Source of the DNA: Mycobacterium sp. D16R12
GTDB lineage: Bacteria; Actinomycetota; Actinomycetes; Mycobacteriales; Mycobacteriaceae
Direction of reading: 5' to 3'
Assembly (NCBI RefSeq): GCF_002013465.1
Contig: NZ_MAFC01000030.1
Span: 41,311 to 105,310 of the forward strand
DNA length: 64,000 bases
Shown: positions 1 to 8,930 of the stretch, piece by piece
Layout of the letters: the number at the start of each line of letters is the position of its first letter
How positions within the stretch are numbered: the stretch's first letter is position 1
The notes under the pieces: generated by a model
What the model was told of the DNA's origin: nothing
Databases searched by the model: none
The model's input: only the letters and a program-made list of their open reading frames with translations
Made by a program: the position numbers and the translations under genes

Positions 1-393
1 CTCAGTACAAACAACTTCGATAATTACATCCGCGAGCACCGGGTACTGGTGGCGCGCGAGAACAACGCCATCGTGGGGTACGCGATGCTCGTGGACGGCG
101 TCGCAGCGGATCCCGACGTGCAGCGCGCCGTCACACAGCGGCCCGCGATGCAGCTCTCCAAGATGTACGTACTGCCCGAATTCCACCAGGCCGGGGTGGC
201 CGGCGCGCTGATGGCCGCGGCCCTCACCGACGCAGCCGCGTGCGGGGCGACGGGGGTCTGGCTGGGCGTCAACCAGGAAAATGAACGCGCACAGCGCTTT
301 TACGCCAAACACGGCTTCAACCGCAGTGGCACGAAGACTTTCCAGGTGGGCGAGCGCGTCGAGAACGACTATGTGATGCAGCGGGTCATATAG
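1..393 (+). CDS. GNAT family N-acetyltransferase, 5' end cut by window edge
   Basis: This is the C-terminal part of a GCN5-related acetyltransferase, which moves an acetyl group from acetyl-CoA to an unknown amine. The frame is open from base 1, and the residues before the first in-frame GTG (base 49) continue the fold, so the true start lies outside the window. The visible part contains the IVGYAML strand, the LPEFHQAGVAGALM acetyl-CoA loop and the late GVNQENERAQRFYAKHGF motif typical of the family. Its last 8 bases overlap the convergent zapE gene. The position matches Rv2669 in the tubercle bacillus. The substrate cannot be told from sequence. Confidence 0.85.
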   Translation, partial: LSTNNFDNYIREHRVLVARENNAIVGYAMLVDGVAADPDVQRAVTQRPAMQLSKMYVLPEFHQAGVAGALMAAALTDAAACGATGVWLGVNQENERAQRFYAKHGFNRSGTKTFQVGERVENDYVMQRVI

Positions 394-1462
394 CGCTTGG
401 TAGCGGAGCCGCGCTGAGCGCCAGCAGCCGCGAGGTGGCACGCAGGTACTTCTTGCGGAATCCGCCGGCGACCATCTCGTCGTCGAAAACCGTGTCCAGC
501 TTCGCCCCCGAGGCCTCCACCGGGATACCCGCGTCGTAGAGGCGGTCCGTTAGTGCGACGATCCGCAGTGCCACCGCCTGATCGTGCACCTGCTCCACGC
601 CCGCGATGAACACCGCTGTCACCCCTTCGATCAGCGTCAGATACCGCGACGGATGCATGCTCGCCAGATGCCGGCACAGATCGTCGAACTGATCGAAAGT
701 GGCGCCATCGATGGACGCCGCCAACTCGCGAAGCTCATCATCGGTGTGCGGCTCGGGAGCCGGCGGCAGGTCACGGTGGCGGAAATCGGGGCCCTCGACG
801 CGCACCGTGTTGAAGATCGCCGACAGCGTATTGATCTCACGCAGGAAGTCCTGCGCGGCGAACCGGCCCTCGCCGAGTTGCTCGGGCAGGGTGTTGGAGG
901 TGGCGGCAATCGACACCCCGCGCGCCACCAGCTCCGAAAGCAGCCGCGACACCAGCGTCGTGTTGCCCGGGTCATCCAGCTCGAACTCGTCGATGCACAC
1001 CACCGTGTATTCCGAGAGCAGCTCGATGCACTCCAGGAAGCCGAAAACACCTGCCACCTGCGTCAGCTCACCGAAACTGGCGAACGCCTTGGGGCCGGGC
1101 ACGGTGTGATAGATCGATGCCAAGAGGTGGGTCTTACCGACTCCGAATCCGCCGTCGAGATAAATCCCGACCCCGGGCAGCACCTCGCGCTTACCGAACA
1201 GCTTCTTTTTGCCCGCCCGGCGGATCGTCGCCTCCCCGGCGAAGGCACGGCACGATTCCACGGCCGCCGACTGCGTCGGCTCGTTGGGGTCGGGCCGGTA
1301 CGAATCGAAACTCACCGACGTGAACGTGGGGGGCGGCACCAGTTGGGCAATCAGCCGCTCATTGGAGACGGTGGGGTGCCGGTCGGCAAGGTGCTGGGGG
1401 TTCCCGGGCGGGCGAAGCGACGGGGAATGGCCCGGAACGGCACCGGATTGCGGATCAGTCAC
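386..1462 (-). CDS. zapE: ZapE/AFG1-family cell-division ATPase
   Basis: The 358-residue product is an AFG1/ZapE P-loop ATPase. In E. coli ZapE acts on the Z-ring; the mycobacterial protein (Rv2670c-like) is little studied. Visible motifs are the Walker A GGFGVGKTHLL near residue 100, Walker B VVCIDEFELDDP and a sensor segment ATSNTLPEQLGEGRFAAQDF. The long open frame upstream reads antisense to the next gene. The GTG chosen here gives the usual family length, but an AAGGAG lies about 26 bases upstream, so the exact start is uncertain. It is divergent from the RibD-like gene with a 33 bp gap. Confidence 0.88.
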   Translation of the reverse strand: MTDPQSGAVPGHSPSLRPPGNPQHLADRHPTVSNERLIAQLVPPPTFTSVSFDSYRPDPNEPTQSAAVESCRAFAGEATIRRAGKKKLFGKREVLPGVGIYLDGGFGVGKTHLLASIYHTVPGPKAFASFGELTQVAGVFGFLECIELLSEYTVVCIDEFELDDPGNTTLVSRLLSELVARGVSIAATSNTLPEQLGEGRFAAQDFLREINTLSAIFNTVRVEGPDFRHRDLPPAPEPHTDDELRELAASIDGATFDQFDDLCRHLASMHPSRYLTLIEGVTAVFIAGVEQVHDQAVALRIVALTDRLYDAGIPVEASGAKLDTVFDDEMVAGGFRKKYLRATSRLLALSAAPLPSAI

Positions 1463-1495
1463 ACGGGCAGCGTAACGGCGTGTTGAGATCTCCTT

Positions 1496-2278
1496 GTGGC
1501 CGACAGTGACGGTGAACAGGCAATTCAGGGCCCGGCTGGGATACAGCTCACACAGCTGACAACCGGGGCACCGGTGGATTCCAGCGAGCTGGTGGACCTC
1601 TACGACTACCCGGACGACGACGGACTGTACTTGCGCGCCAACATGATTGGCAGTCTGGACGGGGCGGCTACGGTGACCGGATTGTCCGGCGGACTCGGCG
1701 GCGAAGGCGACCAGGCGGTGTTCGCGGCAATGCGCGCCAATGCCGATGTGATTCTCGTCGGGGCCGGCACCGTGCGGGCCGAGCGCTATCACGGCGCGCA
1801 TCTGCCGGTCGGTCTGCGCCAGCGCCGCCAGGCCCGCGGGCAGGGCGAGGTTCCGGTGATTGCCGTGGTCACGGCCTCGGGGACGGTGGACCCCAGCATT
1901 CCCTTGTTCACCGAGTCCGAGGTCGCGCCCATCGTGGTGACCTCGGCCTCTGGAGCGCGGAATGTCACGTCCCGAATATCCGGCGTGCAGGTTCTGGTCG
2001 CCGAGCACGCCGGAAAGGTTGATCTGCGCGCGGCACTGGCGCAGCTGCACAGCCGGGGCCTGTCCCGCGTGCTGTGTGAGGGAGGACCGTCCCTGCTGGG
2101 CACCCTGCTGGCCGCGCGGCTCGTCGACGAACTGTGCCTGACCACCGCACCCACCACGGTCGGCGGCGGCGCGGCCCGCATTACGGCAAGCCCCGCCGAC
2201 GTGCTCACGTCGTGGCGGCGAGTGTTGCTGCTCGGCGATGCCGACGGCTACCTGTTCGCGCGGCACGTCCGGGCTTGA
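1496..2278 (+). CDS. RibD C-terminal-like pyrimidine/dihydrofolate-type reductase
   Basis: The 260-residue protein is made only of the RibD C-terminal reductase domain, an NADPH-dependent fold related to dihydrofolate reductase; the deaminase half is absent. Typical segments are RANMIGSLDGAATV near residue 45, DVILVGAGTVRAERY near residue 85 and VLCEGGPSLLGTLL near residue 190. It corresponds to Rv2671, whose overexpression has been linked in the literature to p-aminosalicylate resistance through dihydrofolate reductase-like activity. Its role in riboflavin synthesis is unproven. Start is a GTG with only a weak upstream GAG. Confidence 0.85.
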   Translation: MADSDGEQAIQGPAGIQLTQLTTGAPVDSSELVDLYDYPDDDGLYLRANMIGSLDGAATVTGLSGGLGGEGDQAVFAAMRANADVILVGAGTVRAERYHGAHLPVGLRQRRQARGQGEVPVIAVVTASGTVDPSIPLFTESEVAPIVVTSASGARNVTSRISGVQVLVAEHAGKVDLRAALAQLHSRGLSRVLCEGGPSLLGTLLAARLVDELCLTTAPTTVGGGAARITASPADVLTSWRRVLLLGDADGYLFARHVRA

Positions 2279-2306
2279 GTGACATTCACCCGATACTGTG
2301 GTCGGC

Positions 2307-3848
2307 ATGCGTGCACGGCTGATGGGGGCGATGGCGGTTGCCGTAATACTGGCCGGGTGCGCCCCCGGCCCCTCGGCGGGACCGCATTACGCCATGGACG
2401 AGGGCCACGGAAATGTGGGCCCCGCCACGGCACCGCCGCCGAGCGGCCCCCCATCGATCGACAAGCCCAAGGTCGATCTGTCCTGGCAAGACTGCACCCG
2501 TGAGGTACTCGGCAGCGCCAACATCACCACATCCCCGACATTCACGCTCGAGTGCGCCGAGTACAAGGCGCCGCTGGACCCGATCAACGGAGCGCCGGGC
2601 AGCGTGACGCTGGGCGCGGTGCGTGCCAAGACCTCCCAGACACCCGCCGATGCCGGTCCGCTGGTGTTCACCACCGGCTCCGATCTGCCGTCCTCGGTCC
2701 AACTGGTGACCTGGCTCAACGGGCCGGGCGCGCAAGTGCTCAAACAACGGCCCGTGGTGGCCGTTGATCGTCGGGGTATCGGGCGATCCGACGCGATCAC
2801 GTGCCGCGATACCTGGGACCTGCGGGATATGCGAGACCTGGCGCAGAACCGTGGCGGTGACGATCCCGTCGCGAGCCTGGGCAAGATCGTCGAGACCGCG
2901 ACCACCAACTGCACCGACACCATCTCCCCCGGCGACTCCGCCTACAACGACGCGCATGCCGCGGAGGACCTGGAAGCGTTGCGCGCCCAATGGGATGTGC
3001 CCACGCTGGCGGTCCTCGGCATCGGCAGCGGCGCTCGAGTTGCCCTGGCCTACGCCGGATCCCACCCCAACAAGCTGGCCCGGCTGATGCTCGACTCACC
3101 GATGGCCGTCGATATCGCCGCCGAGGCGGCCGCCGAGCAGCGGCTCAAGGGCGAGCAGTCGGCATTCGACGCGTTCGCGGCACAGTGCGTCGCCAACAAC
3201 TGCCCGCTGGGACCGGATCCCGCGGGTGCCGTCGGCGACCTGTTGAACCGCGCTCAGAACGGCGGACTGCCGTGGTCGCGGGCGACAATCGTCAGGGCCA
3301 TCACCACGGCGCTGGCGTATCCGATCGGCGACAGCACCGCCGTCGTGCAGAATCTCGCGAACGCACTCAACGCGGCGCGCGGTACCGACCGGGAGGCCCT
3401 CACGCCGCTGGTCGATCGAGCCAACGCGCTGCGCGATTCCGATGGACAGTTCGTCAATTCCTGTAGCGACGCGCTGGCACGCCCCACCCCTGACCGGGTG
3501 CGCGAGCTCGTGGTGGCCTGGGGCAAGCAGTACCCACTGTTCGGGCGCACCTCCGCCCTCGAACTGGTGAACTGCCTGCAATGGCCCAGCGGATCCAAGC
3601 CGAACCCGCCGCAGGACCTGAAGATCAACGTGCTGATCCTCGGCGGACAACACGACCCGATCTCCGGCAGCGAGGGCGTGTCCGCGACCGCCGCGGTGAT
3701 CATCAATGCCAAGGCCGCGAGCAAGCGCGTCATGTGGCAGGGCATCGGCCACGGGGCGATCGTCTACACCGCATGCGCACAGCCGCCCGCCCTTGCCTAC
3801 CTGAACGACGGAAAGCTTCCGGAGACCGACACGTTCTGCCCGGCCTAG
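2307..3848 (+). CDS. Secreted alpha/beta hydrolase lipoprotein (Tap-like C-terminal domain)
   Basis: The product begins with a short basic stretch, a hydrophobic helix and a lipobox ending LAGC at residue 20, so it should be lipid-anchored outside the membrane. The body is an alpha/beta hydrolase: VDRRGIGRSD loop, a nucleophile-elbow-like LGIGSGARVALAYAG, and a C-terminal Tap-like region (ILGGQHDPIS with the acid residue, then IGHGAIVYTACAQP with the His). The elbow reads G-I-G-S-G, so Ser is plausible as nucleophile. This matches Rv2672, annotated as a possible secreted protease. An ATG is preferred over a GTG 9 bases upstream because it starts directly on the signal peptide. Confidence 0.85.
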   Translation: MRARLMGAMAVAVILAGCAPGPSAGPHYAMDEGHGNVGPATAPPPSGPPSIDKPKVDLSWQDCTREVLGSANITTSPTFTLECAEYKAPLDPINGAPGSVTLGAVRAKTSQTPADAGPLVFTTGSDLPSSVQLVTWLNGPGAQVLKQRPVVAVDRRGIGRSDAITCRDTWDLRDMRDLAQNRGGDDPVASLGKIVETATTNCTDTISPGDSAYNDAHAAEDLEALRAQWDVPTLAVLGIGSGARVALAYAGSHPNKLARLMLDSPMAVDIAAEAAAEQRLKGEQSAFDAFAAQCVANNCPLGPDPAGAVGDLLNRAQNGGLPWSRATIVRAITTALAYPIGDSTAVVQNLANALNAARGTDREALTPLVDRANALRDSDGQFVNSCSDALARPTPDRVRELVVAWGKQYPLFGRTSALELVNCLQWPSGSKPNPPQDLKINVLILGGQHDPISGSEGVSATAAVIINAKAASKRVMWQGIGHGAIVYTACAQPPALAYLNDGKLPETDTFCPA

Positions 3849-3894
3849 TCGTACTTGCCGGAATTGCCGCGGGCGCTCAAGGTACGGTGCCTGC

Positions 3895-5283
3895 GTGGTC
3901 TCAGTCGATACGTCCTTTTCACGCCTGATTGAAGGCCTCAGGAACTCCGTCTCGCAGGCCCTGAAACCTCCGACCGCACCGCCCTCTGTCGCAACCATCC
4001 TGCGATCGGTGCTGTGGCCCGTCGCCATCATGGCGGTCATCCACCGCAGCTACGTGCTGGGTACCAACGGCTACATCACCGATGACTTCGGGCCCGTCTA
4101 CCGCGCCGTCATCGCCTTCAAGCGCCATCTGCCGGTCTACAACGAGAACTTCGGCTACGTCGACCCGCACTACATCTACCCACCGGGTGGCACGCTGCTG
4201 CTGGCGCCCTTCGGATATCTGCCCGTGGACGCATCGCGGTACTGGTTCATCACCATCAACGTCATCGCGATCGTGATCGCGGCCTACTTCCTGCTGCGGC
4301 TGTTCAACTTCACATTGGCCTCGGTGGCCGCACCGGCGCTGCTGTTGGCCATGTTCTGCACCGAAAGCGTCACCAACACCATTGTTTTCACCAACATCAA
4401 CGGCGTGGTGCTACTGCTGGAGGTGCTGTTCTTCCGCTGGCTACTGGACGGGAACAAGAACTCCGAATGGCTGTCCGGCGTCGCGATAGGCCTGACGCTG
4501 GTCATTAAACCACTGCTGTTGCCGCTGCTATTGCTGCCGCTACTCAACCGGCAGTGGCGAGTTTTCGCGACCGCGTTCGGTATCCCCGCCTTCTTCAACC
4601 TCGTGGCGATGTTCGGCCCACACAAGGTCAGGATCGTGGACGGCTGGGACTACCTCCGGCGCACCGTGAGGTACCTCGGTGAGACCCGCGACTACTTCAA
4701 CAGCTCCATCGCCGGCAATGGCGTGTACTACGGGCTCCCCGTGCCGCTGATCGGCTTCCTGCGCATCGCGTTCCTGCTGATCGCCCTGGTGAGCGTGTGG
4801 CTGCTGTACAAGTACTACCGTCGGCGCGACCCCAGATTCTGGGCATTGACCACCGGCGGTGTGGTGCTGACCGCCTCGTTCCTGCTCCTGGGACTGGGAC
4901 AGGGCTACTACTCGATGGCGCTGTTCCCGTTCGTCATGACGATCGTGCTGCCCAACTCGGTGCTGCGGAACTGGCCGGCCTGGCTGGCGATCTACGGCTT
5001 CTTCACCATGGACCGCTGGCTGCTCGTGCACTGGCTGACGACCGGCCGCGCTCTGGAGTACCTGAAGATCACCTACGGATGGTGCCTGCTGCTGATCGTG
5101 GTGATGATGGTGCTGGTGCTTCGGTACCGGTATGCCAAGGCCGCTGGCACACTGGATAACGGGCTAGATCCGGACTGGATGACGGCTGGGACAAGCACTA
5201 AGGAGTCAGCGACCGATGACGACATCGAACGACCCGAAGGTGAATCTGACCGACGAGCAGTGGCGGGAGCGACTGACTCCTGA
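3895..5283 (+). CDS. aftC: Alpha-(1->3)-arabinofuranosyltransferase AftC
   Basis: AftC is a GT-C (GT87-like) membrane enzyme that adds alpha-1,3 branch arabinofuranose from decaprenyl-phosphoarabinose to arabinogalactan and lipoarabinomannan. The 462-residue protein has roughly ten hydrophobic helices. The first extracytoplasmic loop carries YITDDFGPVYRA with paired Asp residues and YVDPHYIYPPGG, where GT-C catalytic acids sit. It occupies the Rv2673 position before msrB. The C-terminal tail is hydrophilic and unusually long, and its last 68 bases overlap the start of msrB in another frame. Confidence 0.93.
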   Translation: MVSVDTSFSRLIEGLRNSVSQALKPPTAPPSVATILRSVLWPVAIMAVIHRSYVLGTNGYITDDFGPVYRAVIAFKRHLPVYNENFGYVDPHYIYPPGGTLLLAPFGYLPVDASRYWFITINVIAIVIAAYFLLRLFNFTLASVAAPALLLAMFCTESVTNTIVFTNINGVVLLLEVLFFRWLLDGNKNSEWLSGVAIGLTLVIKPLLLPLLLLPLLNRQWRVFATAFGIPAFFNLVAMFGPHKVRIVDGWDYLRRTVRYLGETRDYFNSSIAGNGVYYGLPVPLIGFLRIAFLLIALVSVWLLYKYYRRRDPRFWALTTGGVVLTASFLLLGLGQGYYSMALFPFVMTIVLPNSVLRNWPAWLAIYGFFTMDRWLLVHWLTTGRALEYLKITYGWCLLLIVVMMVLVLRYRYAKAAGTLDNGLDPDWMTAGTSTKESATDDDIERPEGESDRRAVAGATDS

Positions 5284-5629
5284 GGAGTTCTCGGTGCTGC
5301 GCCGCGCGGGTACCGAACGACCGTTCGTCGGTGAGTACACCGACACCAAGACCGAGGGTGTTTACGCCTGCCGGGCGTGCGGGGCCGAGCTGTTCCGCAG
5401 CACCGAGAAGTTCGAATCCCATTGCGGCTGGCCGTCGTTCTTCGACCCGGCCGATTCGGACGCGGTAATCCTGAAGCCCGACAAGTCGCTGGGTATGCGT
5501 CGCGTCGAGGTCATATGCGCCAACTGCCACAGCCACCTGGGGCATGTGTTCGAGGGCGAGGGATACCCCACGCCCACCGATCAGCGCTACTGCATCAATT
5601 CGATCTCACTGACGCTGCAGCCGTCCTGA
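5216..5629 (+). CDS. msrB: Peptide-methionine (R)-S-oxide reductase MsrB
   Basis: The 137-residue single-domain MsrB reduces the R form of methionine sulfoxide in proteins and belongs to oxidative-stress repair. Two zinc-binding CxxC pairs are visible (CRACG near residue 45, CANC near residue 100), as well as HCGWPSFFDP and the catalytic Cys in RYCINS near residue 127. An AAGGAGT 11 bases upstream fixes the ATG, which makes the gene begin inside the end of aftC and suggests translational coupling to it. Confidence 0.95.
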   Translation: MTTSNDPKVNLTDEQWRERLTPEEFSVLRRAGTERPFVGEYTDTKTEGVYACRACGAELFRSTEKFESHCGWPSFFDPADSDAVILKPDKSLGMRRVEVICANCHSHLGHVFEGEGYPTPTDQRYCINSISLTLQPS

Positions 5630-5640
5630 CTGCCTTCAGT

Positions 5641-5694
5641 CGCCGACACGCCGCGTTCCGCGCGCGTGTCTCGGCATGTCACGGCGTGTCGGCG
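5641..5694. terminator. Inverted repeat between convergent msrB and hemQ
   Basis: Perfect 13 bp arms CGCCGACACGCCG (5641-5653) and CGGCGTGTCGGCG (5682-5694) flank a 28 base loop in the 75 bp gap between two convergent genes. It probably ends transcription from both sides. There is no T-run, as is common in mycobacteria. An 18 bp part of the left arm recurs at 10748-10765. Confidence 0.5.
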
Positions 5695-5704
5695 CGGAGT
5701 GGTC

Positions 5705-6400
5705 CTAAGGGAGGCGGGCCACGAGCTCCTCGACCGAGACACGCGGGCCGGTGAAGAACGGCGTCTCCTCGCGGACGTGCAACCGTGCCTCGGTGGCACG
5801 CAAATCGCGCATCAGGTCGACGATGCGGTACAGCTCGGGCGCCTCGAACGCCAGCAGCCACTCGTAGTCGCCGAGCGCGAAAGCCGGCACGGTGTTGGCG
5901 CGCACATCCTTGTACGCACGCGCGGCGATGCCGTGATCGGCGAGCATCTTGCGACGCTCCTCATCGGGCAGCAGGTACCAATCGTAGGACCGCACAAAGG
6001 GATACACGCAGATGTAAGCGCCGGGCTCCTCCCCCGCGAGGAAGGCCGGGATGTGGCTCTTGTTGAACTCGGCGGGCCGGTGCAGGGCCGCGTTGCTCCA
6101 CACCGGGGTGCTGGCCCGGCCCAGCGCGGTGGTGCGGCGGAAGTCGCTGTACAGCGCCTGCAGCTTCTCGATGGATTCGGCGTGCGACCAGATCATGAAG
6201 TCGGCATCGGCGCGCAGCCCGGCCACGTCGTAGATCCCGCGCACCACGACACCGTCATCTTCATGACGTTTGATCAGGGTGGCCACCTCGTCGGCGGCGG
6301 TATCGCGATCCTCGCCCAGTCCTTGGTCGCGCACCTGAAACACCGAGAACATCAGGTAGCGAATGGTGGAGTTGAGGGTGTCGAAATCGAGGCTAGCCAT
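5705..6400 (-). CDS. hemQ: Coproheme decarboxylase HemQ (chlorite dismutase family)
   Basis: HemQ (ChdC) carries out the last step of the Gram-positive heme route, decarboxylating coproheme to protoheme with peroxide. The 231-residue protein has the chlorite-dismutase fold seen in segments such as MFSVFQVRDQGLG, FMIWSHAESIEKLQ, YPFVRSYDWYLLP and FALGDYEWLLAFEAPELYRIVDLMR-type helices, and lacks a signal peptide. The ATG lies 8 bases inside the end of hemY, so the two are coupled. It matches Rv2676c. It is the final gene of the hemE-hemY-hemQ operon. Confidence 0.93.
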   Translation of the reverse strand: MASLDFDTLNSTIRYLMFSVFQVRDQGLGEDRDTAADEVATLIKRHEDDGVVVRGIYDVAGLRADADFMIWSHAESIEKLQALYSDFRRTTALGRASTPVWSNAALHRPAEFNKSHIPAFLAGEEPGAYICVYPFVRSYDWYLLPDEERRKMLADHGIAARAYKDVRANTVPAFALGDYEWLLAFEAPELYRIVDLMRDLRATEARLHVREETPFFTGPRVSVEELVARLP

Positions 6401-7772
6401 GTCCCCATCGTGCCACGGTGGCTCGCACCGCTTGAGAGGCGGAGGCCACACAAGCGGGCACCCCGATCCCGTCCAGGTACGACCCCGCCACCGCGACCCC
6501 TGGCGGCAACCCGGCACGGATCGCTTCCACCACATGGGCGTGGCCGGGACCGTACTGCGGCATGGCGTCGATCCAACGGGCCAGCGCCGAATTGATCGGC
6601 GTGACAGGCGCACCCAGCACGGTTTCCAGATCGACAACGGCCCAGTGCCGCAGTTGCTCGTCGCTGGTGGCCCGCGCCACCGTGTCACCGAAGCGTCCGT
6701 AGGACAACCGCACCACCTGGGTATTGTGTCCGCGTAATCCCCACTTGCTGGTCGAGAAGGTTATTGCCTTGGCGTGCAAGGCTTCTTCCGACGCCACCAG
6801 CACGCCGGAATTCGCCGGAATCGGGGCATCGCCGGGCAGTGTCAGCGCGACGACCACCGAAGACGCGACCGGGATGGTTCGCGCCGCCGCGGCCGATTCG
6901 GGTGCCACCGCATCCAGAATCGCCGCCGCGCGGGGCGCCTGTACCGCGACGATGACCGCGTCGAAATGATCAGCCGAGGTTCCGTTGCCGGTGAGCGCCC
7001 AACCGTCGCCGTCGCGCGCGATACCGGTGATCGCGAGCTGCCGATGTGCGGCGCGGGCGCGGCGCCAGAGTTCCTCCAGCAGCACCGCATAACCACCGTC
7101 GATGGCACCGAAGATGCCGGTGGCCGAGATCGGCGGCAACGCCTGCTGGGCCGCGGCGAGCAAGCTGCCCGCCCCCTCATCGAGCGCCCGGGCGATACCG
7201 GGTGCCGCCGTACGCAGCCCCGTCGTCGCGGCCGAACCCGCGTACACGCCGCCGAGCAGCGGATCGACCAGCCGCTCGACCACCTGCGGGCCAAACCGCA
7301 GCGAGACCAGGTCCGCGACGGTGGGTTCGGCTCCTACGGTCCAGTGCATATCGCGCTGCGGCTCGCTCTCGATGCGTGCCACGGTCTCCTCGTCGACGAG
7401 CCCGACCACCGACGCCGCCGAGGCCGGGATGCCGTTCGCCGTCCGCGTGGGCAGCGGATGCAGACTGCCTCCGGCATAAATGAGCGGTCGCGCTCCCGTG
7501 GTGTCGAGCCTGCGGTCCCCCAGCCCCAGTTCCTCCAACAGGTCCAGCACTTCGGGGCGGCGGGTGATGAAAGCCTCGGCACCGATATCAATCCGGTGCT
7601 CACCGAGGTTGATGGTGCGAAGGATCCCACCCAGCTGCTCGGCGGGGTCGTACACGGTGATGCGCGCGTCATCGCCGAGCCCGCGCCGCAACCGGTACGC
7701 CGCCGTCAGCCCCGAAATACCGCCCCCCACAATGGCAATGGAAGGCGAGGCCGACGACGTCGCGAAGGTCAC
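6393..7772 (-). CDS. hemY: Coproporphyrinogen III oxidase (HemY/CgoX type)
   Basis: This 459-residue FAD enzyme takes six electrons from coproporphyrinogen III to give coproporphyrin III in the coproporphyrin-dependent pathway used by actinobacteria; older annotations call it protoporphyrinogen oxidase (hemG/hemY). The N-terminal dinucleotide motif IVGGGISGLTAAYRL begins near residue 14, followed by a conserved EHRIDIGAEAFITRRPE segment, and it ends with AGSYLDGIGVPACVASASQ, the FAD-contacting GxxxxGxG-like tail. The GTG start overlaps the hemE stop by four bases (GTGA). It matches Rv2677c. Confidence 0.93.
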   Translation of the reverse strand: MTFATSSASPSIAIVGGGISGLTAAYRLRRGLGDDARITVYDPAEQLGGILRTINLGEHRIDIGAEAFITRRPEVLDLLEELGLGDRRLDTTGARPLIYAGGSLHPLPTRTANGIPASAASVVGLVDEETVARIESEPQRDMHWTVGAEPTVADLVSLRFGPQVVERLVDPLLGGVYAGSAATTGLRTAAPGIARALDEGAGSLLAAAQQALPPISATGIFGAIDGGYAVLLEELWRRARAAHRQLAITGIARDGDGWALTGNGTSADHFDAVIVAVQAPRAAAILDAVAPESAAAARTIPVASSVVVALTLPGDAPIPANSGVLVASEEALHAKAITFSTSKWGLRGHNTQVVRLSYGRFGDTVARATSDEQLRHWAVVDLETVLGAPVTPINSALARWIDAMPQYGPGHAHVVEAIRAGLPPGVAVAGSYLDGIGVPACVASASQAVRATVARWGHG

Positions 7773-8851
7773 AACGAATGCACCAGCGCCACCGCATCGG
7801 TGAGTACCGCCGGATCGGTATCCGGCAGCACCCCGTGCCCCAGATTGAAGATATGCCCGGCGGCACCGTCGGCCACGGCCTGACGCCCCTCGCCAACGAT
7901 TCGGCGCACCTCACGCTCCACCACCGGCCACCCGGCAAACAGCACCGCCGGATCGAGGTTGCCCTGCAAGGCTTTTCCGGGGCCAACCCGACCTGCCGCG
8001 ACATCCAGCGGAGTACGCCAGTCCACACCGACCACCGTGGCGCCGGCCTCCCCCATCGCGCCCAGCAGCTCGCCGGTGCCCACTCCGAAGTGCGTCATGG
8101 GCACGCCCGCACCGGCGAACGCATCGAAAATCCTTGTACTGTGCGGCAATACAGCAGACCGATAGTCCGCCAGCGACAGCGCGCCCGCCCACGAGTCGAA
8201 TAGCTGTAGCGCATCCACGCCCGCATCGAGCTGCGCGCGCAGGAAGGCGATGGTGATATCGGTCAGCGCGGTCATCAACGCGTGCCAGGTCTGGGGATCG
8301 CCCTGCAGCAGCGCCTTCGTGCGCTGATGGTTGCGGCTCGGGCCACCCTCGACAAGGTAGGAAGCCAACGTGAAGGGAGCGCCGGCGAAGCCGATCAACG
8401 GGGTGGCGCCCAGCTCGGTGACCAACAGTCGCACCGCATCGCTGACGGCCTCAACCTGCCCAGGCTCCAGACGCGGCAGTCCCGCCACATCGGCGGTGGT
8501 GCGCACCGGGTTAGCGATCACGGGTCCCACATCGGGAACGATGTCCAAATCGATCCCGGCGGCCTTGAGCGGCACCACGATGTCCGAGAACAAGATGGCG
8601 GCGTCAACCTGGTGCCGACGGATCGGCTGGAGCGTGATCTCGCAAACCAGTTCAGGATTAAAGCAAGCGTCCAGCATGGCGTGATCGGCACGCACAGCGC
8701 GGTACTCGGGCAGCGAACGCCCGGCCTGCCGCATGAACCACACCGGAGGGCGGCTGGGAGCCCTGCCCTCTGCGGCCGCGAGATAAGGGGAAAGTGGCAG
8801 CTCACGACGGGTTTTTGCCTGCGTCGTGCGATCTTCGTTCAATCCGGTCAT
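7769..8851 (-). CDS. hemE: Uroporphyrinogen decarboxylase HemE
   Basis: HemE converts uroporphyrinogen III to coproporphyrinogen III, feeding the two downstream enzymes. The 360-residue sequence has the signature PVWFMRQAGRSLPEYR near residue 35, an active-site Asp in ILFSDIVVPL and HFGVGTGELL late in the chain. An open frame extends 55 codons further upstream, but family alignment favours the ATG used here, close to residues that resemble the known mycobacterial N-terminus. It is the first gene of the heme operon and diverges from the DUF3000 gene across a 79 bp gap. Confidence 0.93.
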   Translation of the reverse strand: MTGLNEDRTTQAKTRRELPLSPYLAAAEGRAPSRPPVWFMRQAGRSLPEYRAVRADHAMLDACFNPELVCEITLQPIRRHQVDAAILFSDIVVPLKAAGIDLDIVPDVGPVIANPVRTTADVAGLPRLEPGQVEAVSDAVRLLVTELGATPLIGFAGAPFTLASYLVEGGPSRNHQRTKALLQGDPQTWHALMTALTDITIAFLRAQLDAGVDALQLFDSWAGALSLADYRSAVLPHSTRIFDAFAGAGVPMTHFGVGTGELLGAMGEAGATVVGVDWRTPLDVAAGRVGPGKALQGNLDPAVLFAGWPVVEREVRRIVGEGRQAVADGAAGHIFNLGHGVLPDTDPAVLTDAVALVHSL

Positions 8852-8930
8852 CACTGCCCATGCTGCCATGGCAACCTCGTACGGCGCGCCTTCGGGAGCA
8901 TGTCGGCCCGGCGCGCTAGCGTCCATTGCT

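Noticed and set aside
1463..2308. Upstream extension of the zapE frame to 640 residues
   Set aside because: It is antisense to the RibD-like gene, has no family similarity, and would make ZapE almost twice its usual length.
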